The notes below the pieces were generated by a model, which saw only the letters and a program-made list of their open reading frames with translations, made no database searches and had not been told where the DNA came from. The translations under genes and the position numbers were made by a program. Below are positions 1 to 8,757 of a stretch of 64,000 nucleotides of DNA, in pieces. Numbering within the stretch: position 1 is the stretch's first letter; the number at the start of each line of letters is the position of its first letter. This DNA is from Chryseobacterium formosum. GTDB lineage: Bacteria > Bacteroidota > Bacteroidia > Flavobacteriales > Weeksellaceae. The DNA is taken from positions 45,525 to 109,524 of the forward strand of contig NZ_JAOVZW010000027.1 of NCBI RefSeq assembly GCF_026460885.1. The letters run 5' to 3'.

Positions 1-83
1 CTTGGCACGGTAAAGCTCCTAATGATGAGCAATTGGATACGGCTTTCAAACAATTATACCTAGAAGCTCCAGCTGATTATTAA
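1..83 (+). CDS. Transketolase N-terminal subunit, 3' end only
   Basis: The gene is cut by the window edge; only the last 26 residues and the TAA stop are present, starting WHGKAPND. The WHGKAPN stretch matches the end of the thiamine-diphosphate-binding subunit of split transketolases. The next gene is the matching C-terminal subunit, which supports the call. The two subunits would form one cytosolic enzyme of the non-oxidative pentose phosphate pathway. The identity rests on this short tail plus context. Confidence 0.75.
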   Translation, partial: WHGKAPNDEQLDTAFKQLYLEAPADY

Positions 84-105
84 TTATAAATGATAAATTA
101 TCATC

Positions 106-149
106 GATAAATGATAAGATTCAATATCATTGATCACATATCATTTATC
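106..149. repeat. Intergenic imperfect hairpin between transketolase subunits
   Basis: An 11-bp perfect inverted repeat, GATAAATGATA at 106-116 and its complement at 139-149, lies in an AT-rich spacer with further partial copies of the same word around 88-104. It resembles the other long intergenic hairpins in this window. It could be a transcript-internal stem, since the flanking genes probably form one operon. Confidence 0.5.
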
Positions 150-171
150 AATTATCAAAATTTAAATTCTC

Positions 172-1116
172 ATGAAATATACATATACAGAAAAAAAAGA
201 TACACGTTCAGGTTTTGGGGCTGGTTTAGCCGAATTGGCTGATAAAAACCCTAATGTTGTTGCACTTTGTGCAGACCTTATCGGTTCTTTGAAAATGGAA
301 AAATTCATCGAAAAAGCTCCTGAAAGATTTTACCAGGTTGGTATCGCAGAAGCAAACATGATGGGTCTTGCTGCAGGTTTAAGCATCACAGGAAAAATTC
401 CTTTTACGGGAACTTTTGCTAACTTTTCTACTTCAAGAGTGTATGACCAGATTCGTCAGTCCATCGCATATTCAGATAAAAACGTTAAAATCTGTGCTTC
501 TCACGCAGGTCTTACTTTAGGAGAAGACGGTGCAACACATCAGGTTTTGGAAGATATCGGGATGATGAAAATGCTTCCGGGAATGACGGTTATCAATCCT
601 TGTGATTACAACCAGACAAAAGCTGCGACTTTAGCAATTGCAGATCATCATGGTCCTGTTTATTTAAGATTCGGAAGACCAACTGTTCCTGTTTTTATTC
701 CGGAAGATATGCCTTTCGAAATCGGAAAAGGAATTCTTTTGCAGGAAGGAACTGATGTAACAATCGTTGCAACAGGTCACCTGGTTTGGGAATCTTTAGT
801 TGCTGCAGATGAGCTTGAAAAAGAAGGTATTTCTTGTGAAGTAATCAATATTCACACAATTAAACCTTTAGACGAAGAAATCATTTTAAAATCAGTTGAA
901 AAAACCGGTAAAATCGTTACTGCTGAAGAGCACAACTATTTAGGAGGTTTAGGAGAATCTATTGCCGGAATGTTGGCAAGAAGAAGACCTACAAGACAGG
1001 AATTTGTTGCGGTAAATGATACTTTCGGAGAATCTGCAACCCCTGCAGAATTAATGAAGAAATATAAAATCGATGCTGCTGCTGTGAAAGAGGCGGTAAA
1101 GAGAATTTTAGCTTAA
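172..1116 (+). CDS. Transketolase C-terminal subunit
   Basis: 314 residues, covering the pyrimidine-binding domain (about 5-170) and the C-terminal domain (about 190-310) of a split transketolase. The GIAEANMMGLAAG segment (57-69) carries the Glu (E60) expected to activate thiamine diphosphate. The protein would transfer two-carbon ketol units between sugar phosphates together with the upstream subunit, only 88 bp away. Split transketolases are common in Bacteroidota. A symmetrical hairpin terminator follows the stop, so this is probably the last gene of a two-gene operon. Confidence 0.93.
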   Translation: MKYTYTEKKDTRSGFGAGLAELADKNPNVVALCADLIGSLKMEKFIEKAPERFYQVGIAEANMMGLAAGLSITGKIPFTGTFANFSTSRVYDQIRQSIAYSDKNVKICASHAGLTLGEDGATHQVLEDIGMMKMLPGMTVINPCDYNQTKAATLAIADHHGPVYLRFGRPTVPVFIPEDMPFEIGKGILLQEGTDVTIVATGHLVWESLVAADELEKEGISCEVINIHTIKPLDEEIILKSVEKTGKIVTAEEHNYLGGLGESIAGMLARRRPTRQEFVAVNDTFGESATPAELMKKYKIDAAAVKEAVKRILA

Positions 1117-1134
1117 TATTTTCTAACATATATG

Positions 1135-1166
1135 AAAAGCATCCAAAATTTGGATGCTTTTTTATT
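1135..1166. terminator. Terminator after transketolase
   Basis: AAAAGCATCCAAA is followed by its near-perfect complement and a T-rich run. It is symmetrical enough to work for both converging genes, transketolase on + and the FG-GAP protein on -. Confidence 0.8.
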
Positions 1167-1322
1167 TTTTTCAGTTTCGCTCCTACGGAGCTCAAATATT
1201 ACAGACATATTATTTCTTTATCTTTAAAACAAAAAAGTCGAAAGATTTCTCTTCCGACCATAACCAATACAAATTGATTCTCTCAGTTTAATTCGAGTTT
1301 AAAATCAAATTCAAACTGCTAC

Positions 1323-3035
1323 TTATTTGATCATTAGTTTTTTGTTAACCCAATTATCTTTAATCTTAATTTTCAGGATGTACATCCCTTTCGAAAGATC
1401 AGAAACGTTGATTGACTGATCACTGTTGAGTTGTACATTTAGCTTTTTTCCATCCATTGAGTACATTTCTACTATGGAAGCCGTTTCACCTTTAATGAAA
1501 ACTTTTTCAGAAGCTGGGTTTGGATATATTGACAGTTGCGTTTTCGAAGAGAAATCATTTACACTTAATGTATGTTCAACAGACGGATCAGAATAAACTT
1601 TTGATGCATCAATTGATCTCACACTCCAGTACACATCTTGAATCGATGGATCAAGTGTTAAAAACCAAGAAGGTGTCGTCACAATATATTTTGCGACATC
1701 TTGCGCTCCCGGAGTTGTTCCCACTTTAATTTCATATTGTAATGCATTTACAGAAGTTTTATCGTCTGTCGCACCACTCCATGTGAAATTGAACGTATTT
1801 CCGGTTTTTGTTAAATTTAAATTTGCCGGAGCGGTTGGTTTTAAATTCGTTGATGTGGAAGTATTTTTATATAATTTGGTAAATGAATTCAAATCCGGAT
1901 CTGCCCAATCAAAACCAGTCATTAAAACGTCTAAATGATTGTTTCCATCATAATCAAAAAGTCTTACATTTCCTGTTCCGCCTAAATTATACAAAGAAGT
2001 ATTGGTTGCTTTTGTAAAAGAATTGGAAGTTGGATTGTATAGAAATACATTAACAACTCCGTCATTATTTGCATCATCACCAATGACGATAAAATCATAG
2101 TATCCATCGTTATTAAGATCTCCAACATCAACACTTGAGGCCGAAAGACCTTCATTGGGTATTTCAATTTCGGCAAACTGCCCCGTTCCATCGTTCATAA
2201 AAATGCCAAGATATTCATCATAATTATCATCCTGACCAATTGCGACCAAATCAAGAAAACCGTCGCCATTAAAGTCCGCATAAGTCATTTTCCCACTTGC
2301 TAAAGGTAAAAGAGTTTGAGATAACTGAAGTCCGTTACTTGAATTTAAGTAAGTTTTAAAAACAGGACTTGTATTTTCATCATAACCAAAAACCACAACA
2401 TCCAGAAGATTATCATTATTTAAATCTAAAACCTTAAAACTACCATTCTGAGTTCCCGGAAGCCACGACTGATTTAGTTGAAAACCATTTCCGGAGTTTT
2501 GATAAAGACTCAAATCATTGACAAAACCAGTTCCATCAACGTATTGTGTACCATTAATAGCATAATCTTGTTTTCCATCGTGATTTAAATCAAAAACTTC
2601 AATTGAACCGTAGATTTTCCCTGCAGTATCTTCCACTTTTGAAAACCCTGTTCCGTTATTCAGAAATCGATAATGCTTATAATTAACAACATTATTATAG
2701 CTCAAACCTGTGGAAACGATATCGAGCAAACCATCATTATTATAGTCTATAAATTTAATATCTCCTAAATGCGTAACATCGGTTCCCAGATTTCCATACG
2801 CTGAAAAAATACCGTTATTGTTGGAATAAATTTCATTAAATGTAATATCGGCATTTCCGTCTGCATCATTATCTATTGCGCCATTGTAAACAACATCTGG
2901 TTTACCGTCGTTATTAAAATCTCCAATGGCACTTGAGCCATAATAGAAATTTTTGATGTTGGTAGAAACCTCAGAAAATGTCTGCGACTGAAACATCATC
3001 GGAATAAAAAAGGCAAAAACATATAATCTTTTCAT
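1323..3035 (-). CDS. Secreted FG-GAP repeat protein with T9SS sorting domain
   Basis: 570 residues from the ATG at 3035. That start gives a signal peptide (MKRLYVFAFFIPMMFQSQ), and a -7 box TATCTTTG lies just upstream at about 3065-3072, so the longer open frame to 3077 runs into the promoter and is not used. About seven calcium-binding-type FG-GAP/VCBS repeats of the form DFNNDGKPDVV, DLNHDGKQD and DFNGDGFLDLV suggest a beta-propeller. A fibronectin-like stretch (TAPANLNLT) follows, and then a canonical type A sorting domain with YPNPASEKVFI and a C-terminal MIK. It is expected to cross the outer membrane through T9SS and stay on the surface or be released. The ligand is unknown. Confidence 0.88.
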   Translation of the reverse strand: MKRLYVFAFFIPMMFQSQTFSEVSTNIKNFYYGSSAIGDFNNDGKPDVVYNGAIDNDADGNADITFNEIYSNNNGIFSAYGNLGTDVTHLGDIKFIDYNNDGLLDIVSTGLSYNNVVNYKHYRFLNNGTGFSKVEDTAGKIYGSIEVFDLNHDGKQDYAINGTQYVDGTGFVNDLSLYQNSGNGFQLNQSWLPGTQNGSFKVLDLNNDNLLDVVVFGYDENTSPVFKTYLNSSNGLQLSQTLLPLASGKMTYADFNGDGFLDLVAIGQDDNYDEYLGIFMNDGTGQFAEIEIPNEGLSASSVDVGDLNNDGYYDFIVIGDDANNDGVVNVFLYNPTSNSFTKATNTSLYNLGGTGNVRLFDYDGNNHLDVLMTGFDWADPDLNSFTKLYKNTSTSTNLKPTAPANLNLTKTGNTFNFTWSGATDDKTSVNALQYEIKVGTTPGAQDVAKYIVTTPSWFLTLDPSIQDVYWSVRSIDASKVYSDPSVEHTLSVNDFSSKTQLSIYPNPASEKVFIKGETASIVEMYSMDGKKLNVQLNSDQSINVSDLSKGMYILKIKIKDNWVNKKLMIK

Positions 3036-3274
3036 TTTATTTTTATTTAGATTAATTAAAAACAAAGATAGCCTCAAATATTATTTTAAAGGTTTTATTG
3101 AGACTGACATTTATCATCTGCTCAAGTATAAAAGACATTTTACAATGTTCTTAAATTTGTAACTCATTAAAACTGACAAATAATTATTAGAAAATTTATC
3201 TAAAGACTTGTCTATCTAAAAAATTATTTGTTATTTTGCAACCTCAAATATTATACAAATAAGAACATCGAGAT

Positions 3275-3517
3275 ATGTCAAGAATTTGCCAGATAACAGG
3301 AAAGCGTGCAATGGTTGGTAACAACGTTTCCCACGCTAATAACAAAACGAAGCGTCGTTTTGAAATTAACTTATTGGAAAAGAAATTTTACCTTCCAGAG
3401 CAAGACAAGCACGTTACGCTTAAAGTTTCAGCTCATGGATTGAGAATCATTAACAAGATTGGAATCGAAGAAGCTATCGAAAGAGGCATCAGAGAAGGAT
3501 TGATTAAAAAGAACTAA
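3275..3517 (+). CDS. rpmB: 50S ribosomal protein L28
   Basis: 80 residues, full length for L28. It begins MSRICQITGKRAMVGNNVSHA, the conserved L28 N-terminus. It lies 3 bp upstream of rpmG and shares a transcript with it and the DUF4295 gene. The promoter is probably in the AT-rich 200 bp upstream, with a TTATTTTG-like -7 box near 3232. It is a component of the large ribosomal subunit. Confidence 0.97.
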   Translation: MSRICQITGKRAMVGNNVSHANNKTKRRFEINLLEKKFYLPEQDKHVTLKVSAHGLRIINKIGIEEAIERGIREGLIKKN

Positions 3518-3520
3518 ATC

Positions 3521-3703
3521 ATGGCAAAAAAAGGAAATAGAGTTCAAGTAATTCTTGAATGTACAGAGCACAAAGAAAGTGGTATGCCGGGAATGTCTAG
3601 ATACATTTCTACAAAAAATAAAAAGAACACTACAGAAAGATTGGAATTGAAAAAATACAATCCGGTTCTTAAGAGATCTACCCTTCACAAAGAAATCAAG
3701 TAA
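3521..3703 (+). CDS. rpmG: 50S ribosomal protein L33
   Basis: 60 residues starting MAKKGNRVQVILECTEH. Only one cysteine is present, so this is the zinc-independent form of L33 without the paired CxxC motifs. It sits between rpmB and a DUF4295 gene, the usual Bacteroidota order. It is a large-subunit protein near the E site. Confidence 0.96.
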   Translation: MAKKGNRVQVILECTEHKESGMPGMSRYISTKNKKNTTERLELKKYNPVLKRSTLHKEIK

Positions 3704-3722
3704 TTTATAAATATAATTTACC

Positions 3723-3875
3723 ATGGCAAAGAAAGTAGTAGCAACCCTACAAAGCGGACAGTCAAAAAAAATGACTAAAGTTGTGAAAATGGTGAAGTCA
3801 TCTAAATCAGATGCTTACGTTTTCGAAGAAAAAGTAATGAATGCAGACGAAGTAGACGCTTATTTGAAAAAATAA
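3723..3875 (+). CDS. DUF4295 family small basic protein
   Basis: 50 residues, lysine-rich, beginning MAKKVVATLQSGQSKKMTKV and ending DAYLKK. It starts 19 bp after rpmG and ends just before a terminator. This family is found in Bacteroidota in exactly this position after L28 and L33. Co-transcription and high charge suggest a ribosome-associated role, but its function is not known to me. Confidence 0.9.
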   Translation: MAKKVVATLQSGQSKKMTKVVKMVKSSKSDAYVFEEKVMNADEVDAYLKK

Positions 3876-3897
3876 TCAGTTACTTTATTTACAATAT

Positions 3898-3928
3898 AAA
3901 AACTACTCATTTTTTGGGTAGTTTTTTT
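3898..3928 (+). terminator. Terminator of the rpmB-rpmG-DUF4295 operon
   Basis: AAAACTAC pairs with GTAGTTTT across a T-rich loop and is followed by a run of T residues. Confidence 0.75.
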
Positions 3929-3930
3929 GT

Positions 3931-3938
3931 TATCTTTG
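3931..3938 (+). promoter_or_regulatory. Probable ftsY promoter -7 box
   Basis: TATCTTTG fits the Bacteroidota -7 consensus TAnnTTTG. Its predicted start gives ftsY a leader of about 120 nt that contains the hairpin element at 3948-4037. Confidence 0.6.
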
Positions 3939-3947
3939 CTTTTGATA

Positions 3948-4037
3948 GAGCTGGATGTTAGAAGCTGGATGTCAGATGTTCCAACAAGTGAAAACATACA
4001 ATGGTAAACATCAAACTTCCCACAACCAGCTTCCAAC
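3948..4037. repeat. Imperfect hairpin element in the ftsY leader
   Basis: The left arm holds two copies of AGCTGGATGT, and the right arm ends CCAGCTTCCAAC, giving a long imperfect palindrome (GTTAGAAGCTGG against CCAGCTTCCAAC). A half-copy of the right arm (CTTCCAACACCCAGCTTC) occurs near 20371-20388. Confidence 0.6.
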
Positions 4038-4066
4038 AATAAACAAAATTTCCATATTTCATAAAA

Positions 4067-5020
4067 ATGAGTTGGTTTAAAAATATTTTTAAAAAAGAAG
4101 AAAAAGAAACTTTAGACAAAGGTTTAGAAAAATCTAATCAGGGTTTCTTTGAAAAAATGACTAAAGCCGTAGTCGGCAAAAGCAAAGTAGATGACGAAGT
4201 TCTGGATAACTTAGAAGAAATACTTATTGCTTCCGATGTAGGCGCTTCTACAACCATCAAAATCATTGAGAGAATTGAGGAACGTGTCGCAAGAGATAAA
4301 TATGTAGGTGTAAATGAATTAGACCAGATTCTACGTGATGAAATTTCCGGACTTCTTTTGGAAAACCCTCATTCAGGGAGCGGAAATATTGATACTTCAA
4401 AAAAACCATATGTAATTATGGTTGTCGGTGTAAATGGAGTCGGAAAAACTACAACAATCGGAAAATTGGCTCATCAGTTTAAATCTGAAGGCAAAAAAGT
4501 AGTTTTGGGTGCAGCAGATACATTTAGAGCTGCAGCCGTAGATCAATTGGTTATTTGGAGCGAAAGAGTTGGCGTACCCATCGTAAAACAAGAGATGGGT
4601 TCTGATCCTGCTTCTGTTGCTTTCGACACTGTACAAAGTGCAGTCGCTCAAGATGCAGATGTTGTAATTATTGACACTGCAGGAAGACTTCACAATAAGA
4701 TTAATTTGATGAATGAACTTTCTAAAATCAAAAGAGTAATGCAAAAGGTAATTCCTGATGCTCCACACGAGATTTTATTGGTTTTGGATGGTTCTACAGG
4801 TCAGAATGCTTTTGAACAGGCGAAACAATTTACAGCAGCAACGGAAGTGAATGCTTTAGCGGTAACAAAATTAGACGGTACTGCAAAAGGAGGTGTTGTT
4901 ATCGGTATTTCAGATCAATTTCAAATTCCGGTAAAATATATAGGTGTTGGAGAGAAGATGCAGGATCTTCAACTTTTTAATGGTACAGAGTTTGTAGATT
5001 CATTTTTCAAGAAAAGATAA
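4067..5020 (+). CDS. ftsY: Signal recognition particle receptor FtsY
   Basis: 317 residues of the SRP GTPase type. The N domain helices (about 20-110) are followed by the G domain with GVNGVGKTTT (121-130), DTFRAAA (151-157), DTAGR (203-207) and TKLDG (about 267-271). The long acidic A domain of enterobacterial FtsY is missing and is replaced by a short basic N-terminus (MSWFKNIFKKEEK), as usual in Bacteroidota. It docks ribosome-SRP complexes at the inner membrane. It is transcribed separately from the ribosomal-protein genes. Confidence 0.97.
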   Translation: MSWFKNIFKKEEKETLDKGLEKSNQGFFEKMTKAVVGKSKVDDEVLDNLEEILIASDVGASTTIKIIERIEERVARDKYVGVNELDQILRDEISGLLLENPHSGSGNIDTSKKPYVIMVVGVNGVGKTTTIGKLAHQFKSEGKKVVLGAADTFRAAAVDQLVIWSERVGVPIVKQEMGSDPASVAFDTVQSAVAQDADVVIIDTAGRLHNKINLMNELSKIKRVMQKVIPDAPHEILLVLDGSTGQNAFEQAKQFTAATEVNALAVTKLDGTAKGGVVIGISDQFQIPVKYIGVGEKMQDLQLFNGTEFVDSFFKKR

Positions 5021-5073
5021 TTCATCTTATTTTTTGAAAATAAATCAAATTACTAACATTAAAAATTTAAACT

Positions 5074-5325
5074 ATGGGAATTTTGACATGGATCATTTTC
5101 GGTCTTATCGCAGGGGCAATCGCAAAAGCATTACATCCAGGAAATGACCCTGGAGGTTGGATTGTAACAATCATCATCGGTATTTTAGGAAGTATGCTTG
5201 GAGGATGGATTGGATCAATGATATTCGGAGTAGATGTTACAGGATTTAATTTTTCAAGTTTCCTTGTTGCAATCGGAGGTTCAGTTCTTTTGCTTGCAAT
5301 CTACAGAATGGTAACTAAAAAATAA
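5074..5325 (+). CDS. GlsB/YeaQ/YmgE family small membrane protein
   Basis: 83 residues with three glycine-rich transmembrane segments (about 2-20, 27-50, 58-78). The motifs GLIAGAIAKALHPGNDPGGW and IIIGILGSMLGGWIG are typical of the transglycosylase-associated/GlsB family. It is an inner-membrane protein; relatives are stress-induced but the molecular role is unclear. It lies 53 bp after ftsY and is followed by a strong bidirectional terminator. Confidence 0.88.
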   Translation: MGILTWIIFGLIAGAIAKALHPGNDPGGWIVTIIIGILGSMLGGWIGSMIFGVDVTGFNFSSFLVAIGGSVLLLAIYRMVTKK

Positions 5326-5340
5326 AAAATTTACAAAATA

Positions 5341-5378
5341 AAAATCCCGATTTGAAATTTTCAAATCGGGATTTTTTA
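5341..5378. terminator. Bidirectional terminator
   Basis: A 13-16 bp stem, AATCCCGATTTGA with its complement and flanking A and T runs, lies between two converging genes. Confidence 0.85.
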
Positions 5379-5392
5379 TGAACAATAATAAT

Positions 5393-7153
5393 TTAGTTAA
5401 TCTTGATCTTGTAAGGCATTTCCATTTTTACCTCAAACTTTAATTTTTCATCGGTAAGCTGCTCTAAAATCTCATAGTTGGCTTTACCAATTTTATTTTT
5501 AATCACTCTTGCAGAAATATCATCTTCATTTAAGTCTTCAAAAATCTGTTCAAAAGCGGTCATTTTCTTAGGATAAGAAGCAACGTTGTATGATTTTAAG
5601 TTTGCTTTTTGTGCTGCAAATTTCACAGCATCATTTAAAGTTCCCAATTCGTCAACCAATCCGATTTCTTTTGCACGAACACCGCTCCAAACTCTACCTC
5701 CGCCAACACTATCAATTTGTTCGAAAGTTTTCTTTCTGTTTTGCGTTACAAAATGGACGAATCTTTTGTAAGTTCCCTCAACACTTCTTGTCATTAAATT
5801 CACTCCATAAGGCGTAAGACCGTGCAATGAAGAATAATATGCTGAATTAGCATTGGTTGCAACAATATCAGAACGTACTCCGTTTTTATTGGCAATATCT
5901 TTAAAGTAAGGCATTACTCCAAAAACTCCGATTGAGCCAGTTAAAGTATTAGGTTCAGAATAAATTTTATCTGCTCCCATTGCAATATAATATCCACCTG
6001 AAGCAGCGTAATCACCGAACGAAACAACCAAAGGCTTCTTCTTTTTCAACTGTTGAAGTTCGAATAAAATCTCATCAGAAGCATTTGCACTTCCACCCGG
6101 AGAATTAATTCTCAAAACCACCGCTTTCACTTTGTCATCTTCTTGAAGATCTTTGATATATTTAATATACTTTTCAGAATAGATTTCATTGTATTCGTCT
6201 CCATTATTAATAGAACCTGAAGCGTATAAAACAGCTACTCTATCGCCAGATTTTTCTTTATTTATAAAAGAATCAATATATTTATGAAGAGAAACTCTGT
6301 TTAATTTATCATCAGCTTTTAGGTTTAATTTTGCTCTGATAATCTGGTCATACTCCGTTTTTTGAATTAATTTATCTGCCAATTTATATTTTAAGCTTAA
6401 ATCAGGAATCATTCCGTATAAACTATCCACCACAGTTTTAAATTCTTCAGCTTTCATTTTTCTTGAAGCTGCCATTTTCGAAGAAGTATTTCCCCAAATA
6501 TCATTTAATAAAGTACTCAGCTGCTCTTGGTTTTCAGGAGAAATATCATTTCTTAAAAACGGTTCAACAGCAGATTTGAATTTTCCGTGACGGATAACTT
6601 CGATTCCGATCCCATATTTTTCAGCAAAATCTTTGAAGAAAGTAACTTCTGTAGCCAAACCTTTCAATTCAATTCCACCAGATGGATTTAAATAATATTG
6701 ATCTGCAACAGAACCTAAATAATAAGAAGCCTGCGAAACTGAATTTCCATAAGCGTAAACAAATTTTCCGCTCTTTTTGAAATCTTCAATAGCACTTCTT
6801 AAATCATCAATTTGTGTAGTTCCAGCATTAAAATTATCTACTTCAATACTAATTCCTTTGATATTATCATCTTCTTTAGCTTTGTGAATAGCTTCTACAG
6901 CATCATAAATAAGAATATTGCTGTTTTTATTTTTCATATTGAAAATACTCTGTTGCTCTTCTGTAGGACTATCGATGATAGTAGTATTCAGATTAATAGT
7001 TAAAACAGAATTCTTTTTCACTGAAACAGATTTTTCTCCACCCATCGAACCAACGGCAATCATTATAATAAAAAAGAAGAAAAACACGAAGCATAATAGT
7101 ACAATAGCGACTATATTTGCCAATACATTTTTAAAGAAACTCTTCATAAACAA
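5393..7153 (-). CDS. sppA: Signal peptide peptidase SppA, long form
   Basis: 586 residues, the tandem-domain 67-kDa form. One transmembrane helix (about 9-35) anchors it in the inner membrane, with the body in the periplasm. The Lys/Ser dyad can be placed: K193 in KFKSAVEPF in the first S49 domain and S385 in DYAASGGYY in the second. LRINSPGGSANASDEI (348-362) is the conserved strand before the nucleophile region. It degrades cleaved signal peptides. The start may be M1 or M3. Only 13 bp separate it from divergent folK, so the two promoters must overlap the coding starts. Confidence 0.95.
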   Translation of the reverse strand: MFMKSFFKNVLANIVAIVLLCFVFFFFFIIMIAVGSMGGEKSVSVKKNSVLTINLNTTIIDSPTEEQQSIFNMKNKNSNILIYDAVEAIHKAKEDDNIKGISIEVDNFNAGTTQIDDLRSAIEDFKKSGKFVYAYGNSVSQASYYLGSVADQYYLNPSGGIELKGLATEVTFFKDFAEKYGIGIEVIRHGKFKSAVEPFLRNDISPENQEQLSTLLNDIWGNTSSKMAASRKMKAEEFKTVVDSLYGMIPDLSLKYKLADKLIQKTEYDQIIRAKLNLKADDKLNRVSLHKYIDSFINKEKSGDRVAVLYASGSINNGDEYNEIYSEKYIKYIKDLQEDDKVKAVVLRINSPGGSANASDEILFELQQLKKKKPLVVSFGDYAASGGYYIAMGADKIYSEPNTLTGSIGVFGVMPYFKDIANKNGVRSDIVATNANSAYYSSLHGLTPYGVNLMTRSVEGTYKRFVHFVTQNRKKTFEQIDSVGGGRVWSGVRAKEIGLVDELGTLNDAVKFAAQKANLKSYNVASYPKKMTAFEQIFEDLNEDDISARVIKNKIGKANYEILEQLTDEKLKFEVKMEMPYKIKIN

Positions 7154-7166
7154 TCATTTTTCTTAT

Positions 7167-7580
7167 ATGTCGCAACATACAGTCGTTTTGTTACTCGGAA
7201 GTAATATTGGTGATCAAAAAAAAAATATTGATACCGCTTTAGACAAAATAAGCGAGACCTGTTTTATATTAAAAAAAAGTGAATATTTAACATCCGAACC
7301 CGTAGAATTTGCCAGTTCTAATATTTTTTGTAATATTGCAACAATAATATCTACTCACCAATCGCCTATACAACTGCTTGATTACGTGAAAAAAATAGAG
7401 ATTGAAATGGGACGACTTACTGACTCTACAATCTCAAAAGTTTACACCGATAGAATAATCGACATTGATATAGTGAAGTATGATGAGTTGAAATTCACAT
7501 CAGAAAGGTTAGAAATCCCTCATAAAAAACATCTTTTTGAAAGGGAATTTTCTCGGATATTATTGAAAAATTTTAGTTAA
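7167..7580 (+). CDS. folK: 6-hydroxymethyl-dihydropterin pyrophosphokinase
   Basis: 137 residues from ATG 7167 (MSQHTVVLLLGSNIGD). The frame is open further upstream only through antisense sppA sequence. LLLGSNIGD and the DRIIDIDIV segment match the HPPK signature of a substrate-binding loop and RxxDxDIL metal site. It adds pyrophosphate from ATP to 6-hydroxymethyl-dihydropterin in folate synthesis; folB, which acts upstream in the pathway, is at 37.6 kb. The next gene starts 26 bp downstream. Confidence 0.92.
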   Translation: MSQHTVVLLLGSNIGDQKKNIDTALDKISETCFILKKSEYLTSEPVEFASSNIFCNIATIISTHQSPIQLLDYVKKIEIEMGRLTDSTISKVYTDRIIDIDIVKYDELKFTSERLEIPHKKHLFEREFSRILLKNFS

Positions 7581-7606
7581 AAAAAACAACAAATAAAACA
7601 TATTGT

Positions 7607-8707
7607 ATGAAATTAGGTTTATTATTATTGGCAGCTTTGCCTATTGCTACTTATGCTCAAGACAGTATTTCGGTAAACTCTACAAACGAATATCCCAATA
7701 CGTTTTCTTCTGGTTCTGCAAACATTCAAAAATTTGACAACAAAGCTCGAAAATTTAACGATTGGTCTATTTCTATAGGAGGTGGTCCTGCGGTTATGGC
7801 TTTTGCAGATCTTACTTCTTTTTATGATAAGAAAGTAAACTGGGGATGGAATGCTTACGCAAGTGTTGATAAGCAAATCACACATACATTTGGTCTTAGT
7901 TTACAATACCAAATGGGTAAAACAAACCAGCAAGGAAAATTACCAAATAATCCTGCAGCTGGTGTTGCTGATGCTTGGACTGAATATCAACAAGTTTCAT
8001 TATTAGGAGATATTAATCTTTCTAATCTTTTAAGACGAGTTGATAATTATTCGCATTACAGATGGGCATTACACGGATATATTGGTGCTGGCTTTATGGG
8101 CTATAAAACTGAGCTTATAGATAATGATGCTTCCAGATGGAGCACGAATCCTCCAAGAATCCCAATTATGATTGATCAAAAACTTGGTATTGAATCATTT
8201 TTCATGCAAGCTGGAGTTGGTTTGAAATATAACGTTTCTAAACTTATCGACATTGAAGCAAGAATGATGTATATCAACAGTTTTGATGAAGAATTTGATG
8301 GTGGTGGTGAAGGTAGAGCTTTAGAAAATCCCAATGGAGATAGAATTAATTATAACTTAATTAATGATTCTTACTCAGATGCAATGATGACATTTAATTT
8401 AGGTTTATCATTTAAATTAGGAAAACATCAAACACATTTAGCTTGGCATGATCCTTTACAGGAAGTCTATTACAGAGCAAATCTATTAGAAAATACAACA
8501 AATGAATTGGTTGTCTGCGAAAAAGGAGATAACGATAACGATGGAGTTTGTGATGATTGGGACAGAGAACTTAACACTCCTGCAGGTGCAAGAGTTGACG
8601 GTGCTGGTGTAGCATTGGATATGGATCTTGATGGTGTAATCGACTTATACGATAAGTGTGTTACAGTACCTGGTTCACCAAATAATAATGGTTGCCCAAC
8701 CAACTAA
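7607..8707 (+). CDS. OmpA-like outer membrane protein lacking the OmpA domain
   Basis: 366 residues. A signal peptide (MKLGLLLLAALPIATYAQ) precedes a beta-barrel-like region (about 50-270) and a thrombospondin type-3 calcium-binding segment (DNDNDGVCDDWDRE, DLDGVIDLYDKC). The protein stops right after PNNNGCPTN, where its downstream paralogue continues into a peptidoglycan-binding OmpA domain. The two share their N-termini, the HDPLQEVYY segment and the calcium-binding region, so they arose by duplication. The short form has probably lost the domain and may be a barrel without cell-wall anchoring. Confidence 0.85.
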   Translation: MKLGLLLLAALPIATYAQDSISVNSTNEYPNTFSSGSANIQKFDNKARKFNDWSISIGGGPAVMAFADLTSFYDKKVNWGWNAYASVDKQITHTFGLSLQYQMGKTNQQGKLPNNPAAGVADAWTEYQQVSLLGDINLSNLLRRVDNYSHYRWALHGYIGAGFMGYKTELIDNDASRWSTNPPRIPIMIDQKLGIESFFMQAGVGLKYNVSKLIDIEARMMYINSFDEEFDGGGEGRALENPNGDRINYNLINDSYSDAMMTFNLGLSFKLGKHQTHLAWHDPLQEVYYRANLLENTTNELVVCEKGDNDNDGVCDDWDRELNTPAGARVDGAGVALDMDLDGVIDLYDKCVTVPGSPNNNGCPTN

Positions 8708-8757
8708 TGCTTTCGCAAAAAAATAATCATTTAATTAACTAAATAAAAAAATACATT

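Noticed and set aside
84..171. Riboswitch between the transketolase genes
   Set aside because: The palindrome is AT-rich and simple, without any known aptamer core, and lies inside a probable operon.
989..1195. 68-residue frame antisense to the transketolase end
   Set aside because: It reads through the terminator and has no protein-like features.
3036..3077. Longer N-terminus for the FG-GAP protein
   Set aside because: It covers the promoter box and pushes the signal peptide inward; ATG 3035 is the better start.
4397..4768. 123-residue frame antisense to ftsY
   Set aside because: It is opposite the conserved GTPase motifs and has no family pattern.
8470..8703. Minus-strand frame in the OmpA-like gene
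   Set aside because: It mirrors the repetitive thrombospondin segment; a frame shadow.
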